Notes under the pieces: generated by a model
Told to the model about the DNA's origin: nothing
Databases searched by the model: none
The model's input: the letters and a program-made list of their open reading frames with translations, nothing else
Origin: Pseudopithomyces maydicus
Lineage: Eukaryota; Ascomycota; Dothideomycetes; Pleosporales; Didymosphaeriaceae
Length of the DNA stretch: 64,000 nt
Direction: 5' to 3'
Assembly: GCA_026873275.1 (NCBI GenBank)
Contig: JANTUC010000007.1
Coordinates: forward strand, 744,001 to 808,000
Shown here: positions 44,651 to 56,015 of the stretch, one piece after another
Position numbering within the stretch: position 1 is the first letter of the stretch
Layout of the letters: each line of letters opens with the position of its first letter
Position numbers and translations under genes: made by a program

Positions 44651-47600
44651 ATGAGCAGCGACAACGAGTTTGGAGACAGCTTCGACGACACTGCATTTCT
44701 CGAGGCTGCGACCCAAGCAGAGAAGGAAAACACGCCAGCATTCCAGCCGTCGCCACGGCCGTCCAAACGGCGAAGGATAGAAGGCACAACAAGCGAAACA
44801 ACCCGGCCAATCCCGCCAAGGAACCAATCTCGAAACAAACGTCGCCGCCAACCTTTCGTGAGCTCTGATGAGGATGAGGATGCCGAAGAAAGCGATGCGT
44901 ATGCGCCAGTAGCCAACCGTAGAACAGATGCTCGGAGCGAACTTGACGAGTCTTCTGATGCTGCAACCTCTGCTGCACCAGCAACTCGGAAGAAGCGGGC
45001 GCAGCGCAAAAGCCATGTTGATAAGGTTGATCGTGACAGCGAGAGCCCCCGAAAGGAGGGCGTTGCGGAGAAAAGAAAAAACAGGATCCATCAACCTTCA
45101 GTTGTACATGACTTGACGGACATCTACCTCACACAGCCCCCACGAGAAGCTTCCCCGCCTTGGATGCCGCGAGGGGCGATATGGCAAAAGTCGACGACCA
45201 GTATTGGCGTGCACAAATCTGCCATCCCCAATCCTGTAAAGACACTGGCACTGCCGGATAGGCAATCTGTCGTGTCACGACCCGTGTCGCAAACCTCGAA
45301 GCCTCCAGAGTCTTTATCACTTTTAGAGCCCGATGCTGCACCGAAACGTATGGTACAGACCGAGGAGCCAGCGCACTACGACCTTGCCCAAGAACTCGCA
45401 GATCTACCATCGGATGCCTTTTCATCCTCGCCATCTTCACCTCAAAATCTCGACGATGTTATGCTTGTCTCAGAACGGAGGACCAGACTCGTCGCACCAC
45501 AGACCGGCCTGAGGCAGACTACCTTATTCGGTCGCCAGACTGTTAACGGACAGATCCCTCAATCACAAGTCAACAAGCGTTACAGCTTTGTCGTGGACCA
45601 AAAAACAGAACCGCCTACACATCACAAACTGGATCCTGAGGCCATCAAGACATGGGTGTATCCTACTAATCTTGGCACCATTCGTGATTACCAGTTTAAC
45701 ATTGTTGCTCGAGGACTTTTCCACAATCTCCTTGTGGCTCTGCCTACCGGATTAGGGAAAACATTCATTGCAGCGACTATCATGCTCAATTGGTTCCGGT
45801 GGACTACTGAAGCACAGATTGTGTTCGTCGCCCCGACCAAACCACTCGTAGCGCAGCAGATTGACGCATGTTTCCATATATGTGGCATACCCCGCTCGTG
45901 CACCACCATGCTCATTGGCGGAGTGCCTCCAGCAGTTCGTGCCGAAGAATGGGCGTCCAAACGAGTGTTTTTCATGACACCCCAAACGCTGCTTAATGAT
46001 CTCAAGCATGGCTACGCAGACCCCAAGAAAATCGTGTTGCTCGTCGTCGATGAAGCTCATCGCGCGACTGGAGGATACGCGTATGTTGAGGTTGTGAGCT
46101 TCCTTCGCCGTTTCAACAGTAGTTTTCGCGTTCTTGCTCTCACCGCGACACCAGGCGCCGATGTAGAGGCTGTGCAAAAGGTCATTGACGGGCTCGATAT
46201 TTCCCGCGTAGAAATTCGGACTGAGGACTCTTTGGACATTAGCAGATACATCCACCATCGAAAAGTCGAGAAACACGTGTTCAGCAACAGCGAAGAGATG
46301 CAAATGTGCATGGATTTGTACAGCCAGGCATTGCAACCAACAGTCAACAAAGTAGCTGGCCTGAACGCATTCTGGTCGAAAGACCCTTTGGATGTAACTC
46401 CTTATGGGATCGTAAATGCTCGCAAGAAATGGTTACAAGAAGCTGGGCGTAATGTCAACCAGGGGCAAAAGTTCATGGTTAACGCCATCTTCACGGTACT
46501 GGCATCCATTTCACAAGCAATGGAGCTATTGAAGTATTATGGCATTGGCCCGTTTTACGTCAAGCTGAAAGAATTCAAAGAGAGCCACGCGAAGAGTAAA
46601 TCCAAAACTATCGACAGTATATGCAACAGCGAATCGTTTAAGAAACTCATGGCCAGGCTCCAAACCTGGACAAGCATTGAAAACTTTGTTGGCCACCCGA
46701 AGATGGAATTTCTCCAACAAGCTATCCTCGAACATTTTGCCAATGCTGAGGATAGAATGGGCTCTGACACTGCCGCGACGCAGTCACGTATAATGGTCTT
46801 CGCGCATTTTCGGGATAGTGCTGAGGAAATCGTGCGTGTTTTACGGCGGCATCAGCCAATGATCCGGCCTCGGGTCTTTGTCGGTCAGTCATCGGGCAAG
46901 AATTCCGAGGGGATGAATCAGAAGGAGCAACTCGAAGTAATCGAAAAGTTCAAAGAGGGCACTTTTAACACGCTCGTTGCCACATCAATTGGAGAGGAAG
47001 GCCTGGACATTGGTGACCTTGACCTCATCATCTTGTACGATTCCAAAGCATCACCGATACGAATGTTGCAAAGGATGGGTCGGACAGGAAGGAAGCGTGA
47101 AGGCAAGGTTATTTTTCTGCAAATGGAAGGCAAAGAAGAAAGAGATGCGAACAAGGCCAAGGACAGTTACGAGGCAATGCAACAACTAATTGCCGAAGGG
47201 TCTAGATTCAACTTTCATGACGATGTTTCCCGCCGAATACTTCCCCGCGATGTTCAGCCAGTGGTGGAAAGACGCGTTGTTGAGATACCTTTAGAGAATT
47301 CTCAATCAGACTGGCTTCCCGAGCCTAAGAAGAAACGAGGCAAGCCTTTGAAGAAACCACCAAAGAAATTTCACATGCCTGATGGTGTTATTACTGGATT
47401 CGTTACCGCAGGCCGAATGGATGAAGAAATAGCGCCTAAGAGCAGAGCAAAGAAGGCTGTACGGGTGTGCCCCAGCGAGGAAGTATTGGAGTTGCCACCT
47501 CTGGAGAGCGTATATCTGGATGAGCAGGCGGTTCAGGACCTCCGGCAGCGATATACAGATATAATCGAAGACGACGAAGAGTTCATTCCGGAATTGAACC

Positions 47601-48652
47601 TAAGAGCATACCCCGAGCAACAACGAACACTTTCTAAGACACACAACTTTCACAAACATGGACGTGTAACAGAGTCGTTCGTCAAGACTGTTCAAAAAAT
47701 ATCTACGATGGATACAACTCGCATAGAAATCTTCAGACAAAACTTGCGTAGCGAGGATTGGCAAGATATGCCCCCGAACGTCCTCGTAGCAGATAGCCAA
47801 TTTACCCGCACCATTCCTCAAGATATGTGGGCCGATGAGGACCCACCTTCGCAGCCACCACCAAAAGCTAAGACTAAGCCCAAACCTAAAGTGGGCAAGA
47901 AAGTCGATACCGAGCTTGCGGTTGCAGATGATCTATGGGCCGATGAAGACCCACCCTCGCAGCCTTTACGCAAACCGAAAGGGAAGCCTGGACCAAAACC
48001 AAAAGCCAAGGATGATACTGTTTTCAAAGCACCACCAAAGCCTCGCGGCCGCCCGCTTAAGAATCCGACTGTGCAGCGAACGCCTGTACGCCCGGTCAGG
48101 ATGGATACAGAGACGCCGACGACTGCAAGTCCTAGCTGGCGAACCTCAAGGCTTGCAGAGGAGGGCAACTCGTCTTCTCCTCCACCTACAGATCCGCGTA
48201 TGAGAGTGGCTTCCCAAGCCGAGACCATAGGATCAGAAGATTCTGAAGGAGCGTTTGCGCCTCAGGATACTCAAGCGTACAAGTTAGACTCCGACCTCGT
48301 CAGCTTTATAGCTGAAGACGATGAAAATGTTGAATGCGATATACCTCCGACATCAAGCCTTCCTGGTCTTGATTTCAATGGCCTGGGTAGGGGAACGCAG
48401 GCAGTACTCAGAGCAGCTCAACCAAAACGAGCGAAAAAAGCAGAGAAAATATTCACTAGTGATATCAGCGACGACGACCAAGTCGTTAGTAGCGACAGTG
48501 ATGAGGAATCCCCGCTTCGTCCGAAGACAGGGCTACCTTCCAAGGGAAATGCGTTTGTTATCGACTCGGCTTCTGATGAAGATGAAGAGCCGGTCGCACC
48601 AAAGAGAAGGGCACGGCGGGTGATCCAAGATGACGATGATGATGACGAATGA
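44651..48652 (+). CDS. mph1: Mph1/FANCM-type ATP-dependent DNA helicase
   Basis: An intronless 1,333-residue SF2 helicase. The Walker A segment LPTGLGKT starts at about 363, and DEAH is at 467-470. SAT-like LTATPG follows, then the C-terminal helicase core with ATSIGEEGLDIGDLDLIILYDS and the motif VI segment QRMGRTGRKREGK near 805-817. An Mph1-specific insert lies between the two RecA-like halves. The N-terminal 330 residues and the C-terminal 350 are acidic/basic low-complexity regions. The tail contains an imperfect duplication of WADEDPPSQP (at about 1058 and 1096) and ends in a poly-acidic run. Mph1 unwinds D-loops and replication-fork structures and acts in error-free bypass and interstrand-crosslink repair. 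Nuclear. The paired ACGCGT promoter boxes fit S-phase expression. Confidence 0.97.
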   Translation: MSSDNEFGDSFDDTAFLEAATQAEKENTPAFQPSPRPSKRRRIEGTTSETTRPIPPRNQSRNKRRRQPFVSSDEDEDAEESDAYAPVANRRTDARSELDESSDAATSAAPATRKKRAQRKSHVDKVDRDSESPRKEGVAEKRKNRIHQPSVVHDLTDIYLTQPPREASPPWMPRGAIWQKSTTSIGVHKSAIPNPVKTLALPDRQSVVSRPVSQTSKPPESLSLLEPDAAPKRMVQTEEPAHYDLAQELADLPSDAFSSSPSSPQNLDDVMLVSERRTRLVAPQTGLRQTTLFGRQTVNGQIPQSQVNKRYSFVVDQKTEPPTHHKLDPEAIKTWVYPTNLGTIRDYQFNIVARGLFHNLLVALPTGLGKTFIAATIMLNWFRWTTEAQIVFVAPTKPLVAQQIDACFHICGIPRSCTTMLIGGVPPAVRAEEWASKRVFFMTPQTLLNDLKHGYADPKKIVLLVVDEAHRATGGYAYVEVVSFLRRFNSSFRVLALTATPGADVEAVQKVIDGLDISRVEIRTEDSLDISRYIHHRKVEKHVFSNSEEMQMCMDLYSQALQPTVNKVAGLNAFWSKDPLDVTPYGIVNARKKWLQEAGRNVNQGQKFMVNAIFTVLASISQAMELLKYYGIGPFYVKLKEFKESHAKSKSKTIDSICNSESFKKLMARLQTWTSIENFVGHPKMEFLQQAILEHFANAEDRMGSDTAATQSRIMVFAHFRDSAEEIVRVLRRHQPMIRPRVFVGQSSGKNSEGMNQKEQLEVIEKFKEGTFNTLVATSIGEEGLDIGDLDLIILYDSKASPIRMLQRMGRTGRKREGKVIFLQMEGKEERDANKAKDSYEAMQQLIAEGSRFNFHDDVSRRILPRDVQPVVERRVVEIPLENSQSDWLPEPKKKRGKPLKKPPKKFHMPDGVITGFVTAGRMDEEIAPKSRAKKAVRVCPSEEVLELPPLESVYLDEQAVQDLRQRYTDIIEDDEEFIPELNLRAYPEQQRTLSKTHNFHKHGRVTESFVKTVQKISTMDTTRIEIFRQNLRSEDWQDMPPNVLVADSQFTRTIPQDMWADEDPPSQPPPKAKTKPKPKVGKKVDTELAVADDLWADEDPPSQPLRKPKGKPGPKPKAKDDTVFKAPPKPRGRPLKNPTVQRTPVRPVRMDTETPTTASPSWRTSRLAEEGNSSSPPPTDPRMRVASQAETIGSEDSEGAFAPQDTQAYKLDSDLVSFIAEDDENVECDIPPTSSLPGLDFNGLGRGTQAVLRAAQPKRAKKAEKIFTSDISDDDQVVSSDSDEESPLRPKTGLPSKGNAFVIDSASDEDEEPVAPKRRARRVIQDDDDDDE

Positions 48653-48764
48653 CGGGCTTTACTGCAGCGTTGGTGTATGCCACGAGATACCCTTGAAACA
48701 CTATATAGATTTCCAAGCATCGGAATGATTGGATAGACCATCATTTGGGTACGATAAATTTCAA

Positions 48765-49387
48765 CTACTTGTTCTCCAAGAACGGGTTCCAGTACTCTGC
48801 AACGTATCCTTCCATGGCTGCTGTGTATGATGCCCCGGCCTTGACCCAGCCTTTGATGCCCTCGGCGAGTGTTAACGACTGTATCTCAGTCTCACCCTTC
48901 TCAACAAGGTAATCAGCAAACCAACCCGAACACCGTGGCCCTCTGCCATTGCTTGATCCTGCAACAATTCAGCTGAGGCCACCCACAAGGTAGGTAGGCA
49001 AAGCCCGAATAACGTGACATGTCACGCCACGGCGCGGCATCACGAATGCGCGCCACAAAGGTGGTTGAAATAGAACGTGGAAAGGGCAGGCTACGTGGGA
49101 CTGTGCATGGTGCGCCACGGTCACATACCGCAGTAAAATGCAACCTGCTTGACGCCTGCGCGCTTGCATAGGTCGTACAGAACGGCTCTGTTCATGTAGA
49201 ACGACTGGGCAGGGAGGTTCAGGCTACCCCTTACGGTGCCACCTTCGTAGTCGGTTCGCCGCACATCCACGAGGAGCAAATGTGACGAGGACAGGTCCGA
49301 CAAGGCGGCATCGCGTGTGAGGAGGGGTGCAGTGGTGTTTGGGGCCGGAAAGGCATCGTACCAATTCGGCTTGGGCGCTTCGGACAT
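48765..49387 (-). CDS. Rhodanese/Cdc25-like phosphatase or arsenate reductase
   Basis: Exons 49387-49129 and 48958-48765, with a longer-than-usual 170-bp intron, give 150 residues. The rhodanese fold is shown by LLLVDVRRTDYEGGTVRGSL, and the active-site loop is C86-G-S-S-N-G-R92, a C(X)5R P-loop. The intron falls right after the catalytic Cys codon, so any unspliced reading loses the active site. The short, single-domain form matches fungal Ibp1/Acr2/Arr2-like proteins, which act as Cdc25-like phosphatases or arsenate reductases. Which activity applies here cannot be told. The translation start at 49387 gives the usual length, while an upstream TTG extension is unlikely. It converges on mph1 (112 bp between the stops) and diverges from ero1. 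Confidence 0.85.
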
Positions 49388-49976
49388 TTTTTTTCTGGTA
49401 CTACTATCGTGTCCTCTTGGTGAATTCTGATTTTTTCTCTCCACCTCTGCTGGTTCGTTGGGATCGGGCAACGTTGCGACGGGCAGAGTGCCACCTCAGC
49501 CCTATCGGCGTTTTGGGGCGATCCGGCGGCACCGCCACAGCACTCGCCACCGTATCAGAAGGAGTGGACAGATTGCTTTCAACATGATGGTCCGATGGCA
49601 GCGTGATTACAATTCACGGCGCAGGGCCTCCGCTCCTTCATTTAATTCTCCATATCCTCGCGCTCTCGTCAGTCGCTCCTTCCCTTTCGGATCCTAGGCT
49701 CCCCGCACTATTGCTTTCATATACGCCTCCGTCTTCCCAGATTAAGTCCTGAATACACGCCCCCGGCCGCCGCCACGACCATACCAGGGCCTGCCGCGCA
49801 GTCCACTGGCCTTGTATACAGTTGGCCTCTTTGAGTGCCCCGCTAGCAGCCGGCTCCGCGAGTCTGGGCGCACCTTGGTTATATAGTTGGGTTGGGTGAG
49901 TTCCCCACGGCTCGAGATGCGCCGGTCGCAGACGTTTGCTGACAATCCAAGAGACCTTAGCTCTTTCTAGTACAGA
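49388..49976. promoter_or_regulatory. Divergent promoter, rhodanese-like gene / ero1, with UPRE-like CAGCGTG
   Basis: A 589-bp region. A CAGCGTG heptamer at 49599-49605 equals the core of the yeast unfolded-protein response element bound by Hac1. It lies about 370 bp before the ero1 ATG. ero1 is a classical UPR target, so the match is suggestive, but a 7-mer is weak evidence. Confidence 0.4.
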
Positions 49977-51969
49977 ATGCGGTCCGCGGCGCATGTGTTC
50001 TACCTGGCGGTCTTCTCGCTGCTGGGCAGTTCGCATGCTGCGAGCCACGCCGGTCTGTCCAAGTCCAAGGATGCCCCAGCAGACGTCTGCGATGTAAGCA
50101 ACCGCTCCGCCTGCACCCTCCACTGCAACTTCGCGCCGCCGGGCAAGCAGACCAAGTTTAACACCGAGCAGTTCGAACCCGGCGCCATAGTGTCCGACGC
50201 ATGCGCAAGCTACAACACTCTCGAGCAGTTGAACGAAGCGATTCACCCCTACCTCCACTCCATCACACAGAACACCGATTTCTTTTCGCACTACCGTCTG
50301 AGTCTGTATAGCAAAAAATGCCCATTCTGGGATGACGAGAATGGCATGTGCGGCAATCGGGCCTGTGCAGTCAATACCCTAGAGAATGAGGAGGATATTC
50401 CATTGGTATGGCGGGCGAAAGAGCTGGGAAAGCTTGAGGGCCCGACAGCCGAGCACCCCGGGAAGAAGCAGCAAAGAGAGAACAGGCAGAAGCCACTCAA
50501 GGGTGGACTAGGTGACGAGGTGGACGAGAGCTGCGTTGTTGAGTACGACGACGAATGCGACGATCGCGATTACTGTGTTCCCGACGATGCATCGGCCACG
50601 GCCAAGGGCGACTATGTGTCGCTTGTGGATAACCCGGAGCGTTTCACAGGTTACGCCGGTGTGGGAGCCCACCAGGTGTGGGAGGCCATCTACAGGGAAA
50701 ACTGCTTCAGCAAGCCACCAAAAACCGAACAGTCTACCGCACGGTCGCCTCTAGGAGCTGCCTCGCCCTTCGGAGGTTTCAACAATCCCCAGCAACTCGA
50801 GGCTGCAAATCAGCTGCGCCATGTCATGAAAGAGCAGGCTTTTGGGAACACGGTCAAATCTGCCATTGCCAAAGGGGCTGACCCCGCGCGCTTGGATCCT
50901 GTCGAATTTGACGATACATGCTTAGAGAAGCGTGTGTTCCATCGCGTCATCTCTGGAATGCATGCATCTATTTCAACTCATCTCTGCTGGGACTATCTGA
51001 ACCAGACGACGGGTGAATGGAGTCCCAACCTAGCATGTTACGAACAGCGGCTGCACAAGTTTCCCGACCGCGTCTCGAACATCTACTTCAACTATGCCCT
51101 CGTCATGCGTGCCGTAGGGAAGATCAAGCAGCACATCAAGGACTACACTTTCTGTTCGGAGGACCCGGAGCAAGACAAGCGTACCAAGAACTCAGTACTC
51201 CGCCTTGCTTCCGCACTTCCAGATGGCCCTGAGATCTTTGACGAGACGGTCATGTTCCGTGACCCGGATGCTGCTTTGTTGAAGGAAGATTTCCGGAATC
51301 GTTTCAGAAACGTGAGCCGCATAATGGATTGCGTGGGATGTGATAAGTGTCGCCTCTGGGGCAAGATTCAGACCAATGGCTACGGAACCGCGCTCAAGGT
51401 CTTGTTCGAATTCGACGAGCACGACTCTTCCAAGGACCCGCCACTGCGCCGCACCGAGCTCGTCGCCCTGGTCAACACCATGCATCGACTCTCGCATTCG
51501 CTCTCCGCTATCAAGTCTTTCCGACAAATGGTTGAAGATCGCGATGGCATCTTCCGGGACGTTGTCCCTGTAACACCGGAAACAGAAAAGGAAGTTGAGA
51601 AAGTAAAACAAGTCCTTGGCGACGTCAACGAGCCTGGAAGCGATGGCATTATTGATAACGATGACGGCGAGCCTGAGATTCCAGATTTCACGCGCGATTG
51701 GAGTTCTGCCAACATGACGTTTTCGGAAGAATTTTGGGCAGAGTTTGACCTCGTTTACCGGACGTGGAAATACGTCCTTAAGAGGTGGATGGACATGCCA
51801 GGGCTCTTGTAAGTTCATCCGACACTACATCTCGCCAGTCCATATGCTAACGAAAAACAGCGCCAAAATCATCATCTTCGAAAGTGGTCGTTTGTGGAAC
51901 TGGTGGCTCGGGATAGTACCAGCACCGCGCAGCTGGCAGTGGCACATTCCAGATGTGCGTGAATTGTAA
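49977..51969 (+). CDS. ero1: ER oxidoreductin Ero1
   Basis: Exons 49977-51808 and 51861-51969 (52-bp intron) give 646 residues. A signal peptide (MRSAAHVFYLAVFSLLGSSHA) targets it to the ER lumen. The shuttle cysteines are C125-x4-C130 (CGNRAC), and the FAD-proximal active site is C452-VG-C455-DK-C458. These are the signatures that pass electrons from protein disulfide isomerase to FAD and then oxygen. Ero1 core landmarks around WE(A)IY near the flavin and the conserved RVISGMHASISTHL helix are present. The last exon adds a C-terminal segment ending WQWHIPDVREL. It contains no HDEL signal, as in other fungal Ero1 proteins, which are kept in the ER by the C-terminal tail or by PDI. Confidence 0.96.
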
Positions 51970-52719
51970 ATAAGATATATTCTTAAATGTATATAAGTGC
52001 TGCATAGCTCTGGCGTCGTTGCGTGGAAGGCGCAAACTGGAAAGGCATTAGAAAGGCGTTCTGGGTATACAATCTTTTTTGCATCCTCATTGTTCTCTTG
52101 CAATTTTGAAATAACATGGAAACATGTTGTCACTTTTTCTACGAGGCTTACGATCATTATGTGCCATTGGTCCCTTTGAATGTGACAATCAGCAGAGGTT
52201 CAACCACGATATCTTAGCACGGGCTTTTAAGGGGGTGAAGCGCATAATGCAATCAAGACTTATCAGAGGTATACCCCTCAATAGCATGGAATTAAACACT
52301 GATTGCTATATGTACATATACATACGTTTTTCTTAAGGCAGAGTCACGATATCGTGCCCCATGGAACCTTTTTAAACTTGTCATGTTTTTCCTTAATTAA
52401 TGACGATAGTCACTACTTTGGCAGTTCTCTGAGGTATTGTATACTTGGTGATTAGCTAAACTTTCGAACCTAACGCTATGCTTTTGTACTTCTATATATA
52501 GGTAGATTGGGTCTACATCATGTTGAAAATAGGTCCGATTCAAACTCGATGTGCCAGAAGGAAGAACTCATCCAGGTGGACATGTCGAACTCTTGGCAGA
52601 CTAATATTCCACCAATGAGCATATGCTTCATCTGATCCCCAAGAAACACCCCACAAACATCGATTGAACAACTGTAATCTTCTCCATATCTCTACATTCT
52701 CGCATTGAAATCATAGAAC
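51970..52719. other. Intergenic, AT-rich
   Basis: About 750 bases between ero1 and the PEBP gene, on the same strand. AT-rich with no supported ORF. Presumed 3' UTR plus promoter. Confidence 0.5.
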
Positions 52720-53429
52720 ATGGCGGCCCAAATTGGATCCTCTGCACTGCTCGCAGCTCTTTCCAAGGCAGCTCTTCTTCCTTCACTAGTCATTCCCGAA
52801 GCCTTTAAGCCTTCAGTGGAACTATCCGTATCTTTCAACGAGAAACCAGTCGCAGCTGGTAACTTGTTTAGAGTCAGCCAAGTCAAAGATGTACCGAGCG
52901 TCTCCTTCACTCCAGAGGTATGCTCCCCAACTATTTGCTAACACAACTTGACCCCACATTGCACCTATGTTTGAAAGACAACAGCACAAATCAAATCCCC
53001 CTCCAGAATTTCTCCATCTGACCAAATTTCAACCAGTCACATGTCTCAGCCAACACAACTTACACATTCCTCATGATCGACCCCGACGCACCAACACCAG
53101 ACGACCCCAAGTTCGCCTACTGGCGCCATTGGGTCGTATCCAAGATCCCAGCGAACGGCTCTGGGGTCGAAAGCGGGAAGACTCTAACACAGTACCTGGC
53201 TCCAGGGCCGAAAGATGACTCGAAACCCCATCGGTATCTGTTCCTTCTCTACCGAGAGCCGGATGAGCTAAAGGAGCTGAGCAAGGAGGATGTTGGCGGT
53301 GAAGAGTTTGTGGATAGGAGAGGCTTTGGTGCGAAGGAGTGGGTGGAGAAATGGGGTCTTGAGCTGGTTGGTGTGAATTTCATGTTGGGAGCTGGGGATG
53401 GGTGGAATGGTGGGAAAGATGAGCTTTGA
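52720..53429 (+). CDS. Phosphatidylethanolamine-binding protein (PEBP / carboxypeptidase Y inhibitor-like)
   Basis: Exons 52720-52917 and 53037-53429 give 196 residues. The 119-bp intron ends at CAACCAG after a clear CTGAC branch site and joins FTPE to SHVSANTTYTFLM. Other acceptors break the frame. The ligand-site signature DPDAP is at 81-85 (DPDAPTPDDPKF), with YWRHWV following at 94-99. The C-terminal part has a Tyr/Phe-rich segment (RYLFLLYRE) and ends GGKDEL, which by chance or design resembles an ER retrieval signal. However, no signal peptide is present, so cytosolic location is more likely. Yeast Tfs1, the best-studied relative, inhibits carboxypeptidase Y and affects Ras signalling. 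Its exact role here is unknown. It is convergent with the next gene, 107 bp away. Confidence 0.88.
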
Positions 53430-53536
53430 AGATTTAACTCTTAGAAATGAGTAACTAGCTTTAGAAATGGACATGAAAGATTTATGATTGATGGAGAACA
53501 CAGATTCAAGATATATGCTAGAACAGAATAGTGGTA

Positions 53537-54996
53537 TTACCACTTCAACCCCGCAACATATTGAAGATCGTCCACGTTGAGCCGATCAACGCCCGAGTCT
53601 ACGATTTGCTGCCAGCTATCCTTGCCGGGGATATCCCAATACCTCACCTTGAAGCCTTTAGAGTGCGCCTCATCGAGCTTCGTCTTCGACGCTCCGGATA
53701 TAGGGAGACCCTTAGGTACGGCATCGCTCCACTTTGCACTTGCAAAATACGCATTCGATGCATCAAAATGCGACATATCCTTATGGATCACGGCATCGAC
53801 GAAAATCGCACGCTGAGGATTCGTTGAGTCTGAGAGCGCTTTCGCAATGGGCGACGGTGCGGACGAAGATTGGTCTTTGATTGCGTTGCCGGAGGCTACA
53901 ATCGTGATTAGTCCTTGTCTGAAGGAGCCATCCCAACGACTGAGATAGCCAGCGTCTCGAAGAGGCTTGAGATCAGTGACAAGCTGATCCCATGCCTTGT
54001 CTGCATCTGATCCACCGTTCTTGAAGTCAATCAGTAGCGAAAGAGGTTGATCAGCTTTCGAGGGGAAGATTGCTTTCTTCTCATCGATCAGTTTTTTGAG
54101 CGGGTTGACGTAAAGATCGATGAAGGTCTGGCCACTGGATCCTGGATCTGTGTGTCCTACAACGAGTTTTGTGCCGTGAATCCAGATGTCTGCTTCTACC
54201 GAGATACAACCAGCACTCAGGGCCGAGTAGAGGGCTTTGTCGCGAGTATAGTCGTTATGAGAATGGCAAGCAAAGGGGGTAACGTCGTTGAAGGCGTAGG
54301 TAGGGAACGGGTCTAACGTGTTACCCTTGCCCCCATTGCCTAGGGCTGCAATGGCTCCTGATTGAGTGACAATCTTGTCGACAGAATCGCTGGATGGAGG
54401 TAGTTTGTTGGCAAGTGCATGGTACGAGATAGCGTCGCTACCGACTTGCCACGTTCCTCCCTTAGTATCTTTATTTGTTGGTCCGTAGCAGGAGTTTCCA
54501 CTGGTATTCTCTGATAGCCTCTTCAAGTATTGCTTGCAGTTTGTGGCTGTCATCAATTATCAGTATGCGCTGATCATGGTTTACGTAAATGAAAGAAACA
54601 TACAATCAACTACATGGGCACCGCTCTGTTTGTTGTGGATCTCAAAGTATACCCAGCCGTTGAGCCCAGTTGTCTCTGGGTTGTTACCGTAGTCGAGCCA
54701 TACACGTGTTGCCATGGATGTGTAAGCTCCTGCACCCACTGTGGTTCCACCAGCCTTGTCACAGAATGCATCTACCGCTGTGTTGTATCCAATGCGTTGC
54801 ACAGCCCCATTGTTGGTTTTCACATCATTGATAGCCATCCAGTCTGGGCCGCATGAGGAGATGTAATCGGACTTTGCCTGCGCTGCAGGTAGTGCAAAGC
54901 CATTCTGAGGACATGGATGTTAGAGTAAAGTAAAGCCATTCACATATTTATACGTACGGAAATAAGTAGCGATGCCGCGAAAAATCGTCGTGACAT
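53537..54996 (-). CDS. Secreted AIM6-like phosphodiesterase-fold protein with extra N-terminal domain
   Basis: Three exons (54996-54958, 54904-54604, 54546-53537; introns of 53 and 57 bp) give 449 residues. The first exon codes for a signal peptide (MSRRFFAASLLIS, continuing NGFALPAAQA). Residues about 24-170 form a Cys-containing secreted domain with CGPDW, a central TRVWLDYG and GGTWQVGSD. I do not assign it to a named family. From about 190 the protein matches the AIM6/PLC-like phosphodiesterase superfamily. It has CHSHNDYTRDKALYSALSAG and SVEADIW with VGHTDPG, then LSLLIDFKNGG and the late KGFKVRYWDIPG. Typical AIM6 proteins lack the front domain. An ATG 15 nt further upstream is an alternative start. 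The substrate may be a phosphodiester, but this is unproven. Confidence 0.8.
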
Positions 54997-56015
54997 CTCG
55001 TTTGTCAACATGGTTGACACTTCTGGATGAGGATAATTAGACCTTTACACTTCACATGGCGAGCTTGGGTTTGCCCTACACAGACAAACCCTTTTGACAT
55101 ACAGTGATCTAAGATAGACGTCGATCTGTGGACTTCAGAGCAGTACTGAAAGTCGATGTACAGAAGAAGGCTGAGCCAAAAGAAAAAAGTATCGTGGACG
55201 CCTAGATGAGCGACCGCTCGGTATACATTCTGATTAGAAGTCGAAATTGATGAGCAGCAAAGCAATCTATTTTGGCTCGCAAGATTGTTAACCATTCAGC
55301 CCCATCAGCACCCGCTGTCCATCGTGCGCGCACATGTCGCCACCTTACACTTTTTACTAGGTATATTCCCAAATCGAGAGAATTTTACAGACACGACGAA
55401 TCATCTCGCACGACTTGTTAGCGGAGGCGCTTGCACCAACGAATAGCTGTCCGTATTGTAGACGGAAGCGGCGAAGCGAAGCCTCTGCAATGCCATTTTC
55501 GCCATGCTGAAACTTACGGAGATTGGATGATGCTGATTGGGGGCTGCCAATGTGCAGCCCTCCCTATTAAACTCCACGTGCAAAAATCTATCGTAGAAAA
55601 GCGATCTTCAGGGTCGCCAGCAAAGGAAGGAGCGATAACTATTTGGGAAGGAGGCTGTACAGCCGACGGCCTGCAGAAAGTTTCCAGTCCATGTGATACC
55701 CATACATGGACCCCGCCTGACGCACAATGCAAGAGTGGACAAATTACTGTGTGTAAAATGACCACCGCCTTCGGATCAAGCGGGTTTCTGGGGCCAGCTT
55801 TAGCTTTTACCCTTGCTATATTCTGTAATTGTACTGTCTGCAAATGCACGGGAAGCAACTACCGTTGCAATGACGCGACGAACGGATTCGGCACCAAGTG
55901 AAGAAGACGGTAAACCACAACGTACAAGACGACACGATATTTCTTCCGAATGACTACAGAAGTTTGACCTTTCCCTGGTCATTCAAACTTGAAGACGTGC
56001 TTTAAACAAGTCCTG
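54997..56015. other. Intergenic
   Basis: About 1 kb. A 156-codon plus ORF (55431-55901) and an overlapping minus ORF (55514-55858) both contain scattered cysteines but no family motif. One being real is possible but unsupported. Confidence 0.4.

Noticed and set aside
55431..55901. 156-codon plus ORF and its antisense partner
   Set aside because: Scattered cysteines only. Neither strand gives a signal peptide or a family match.
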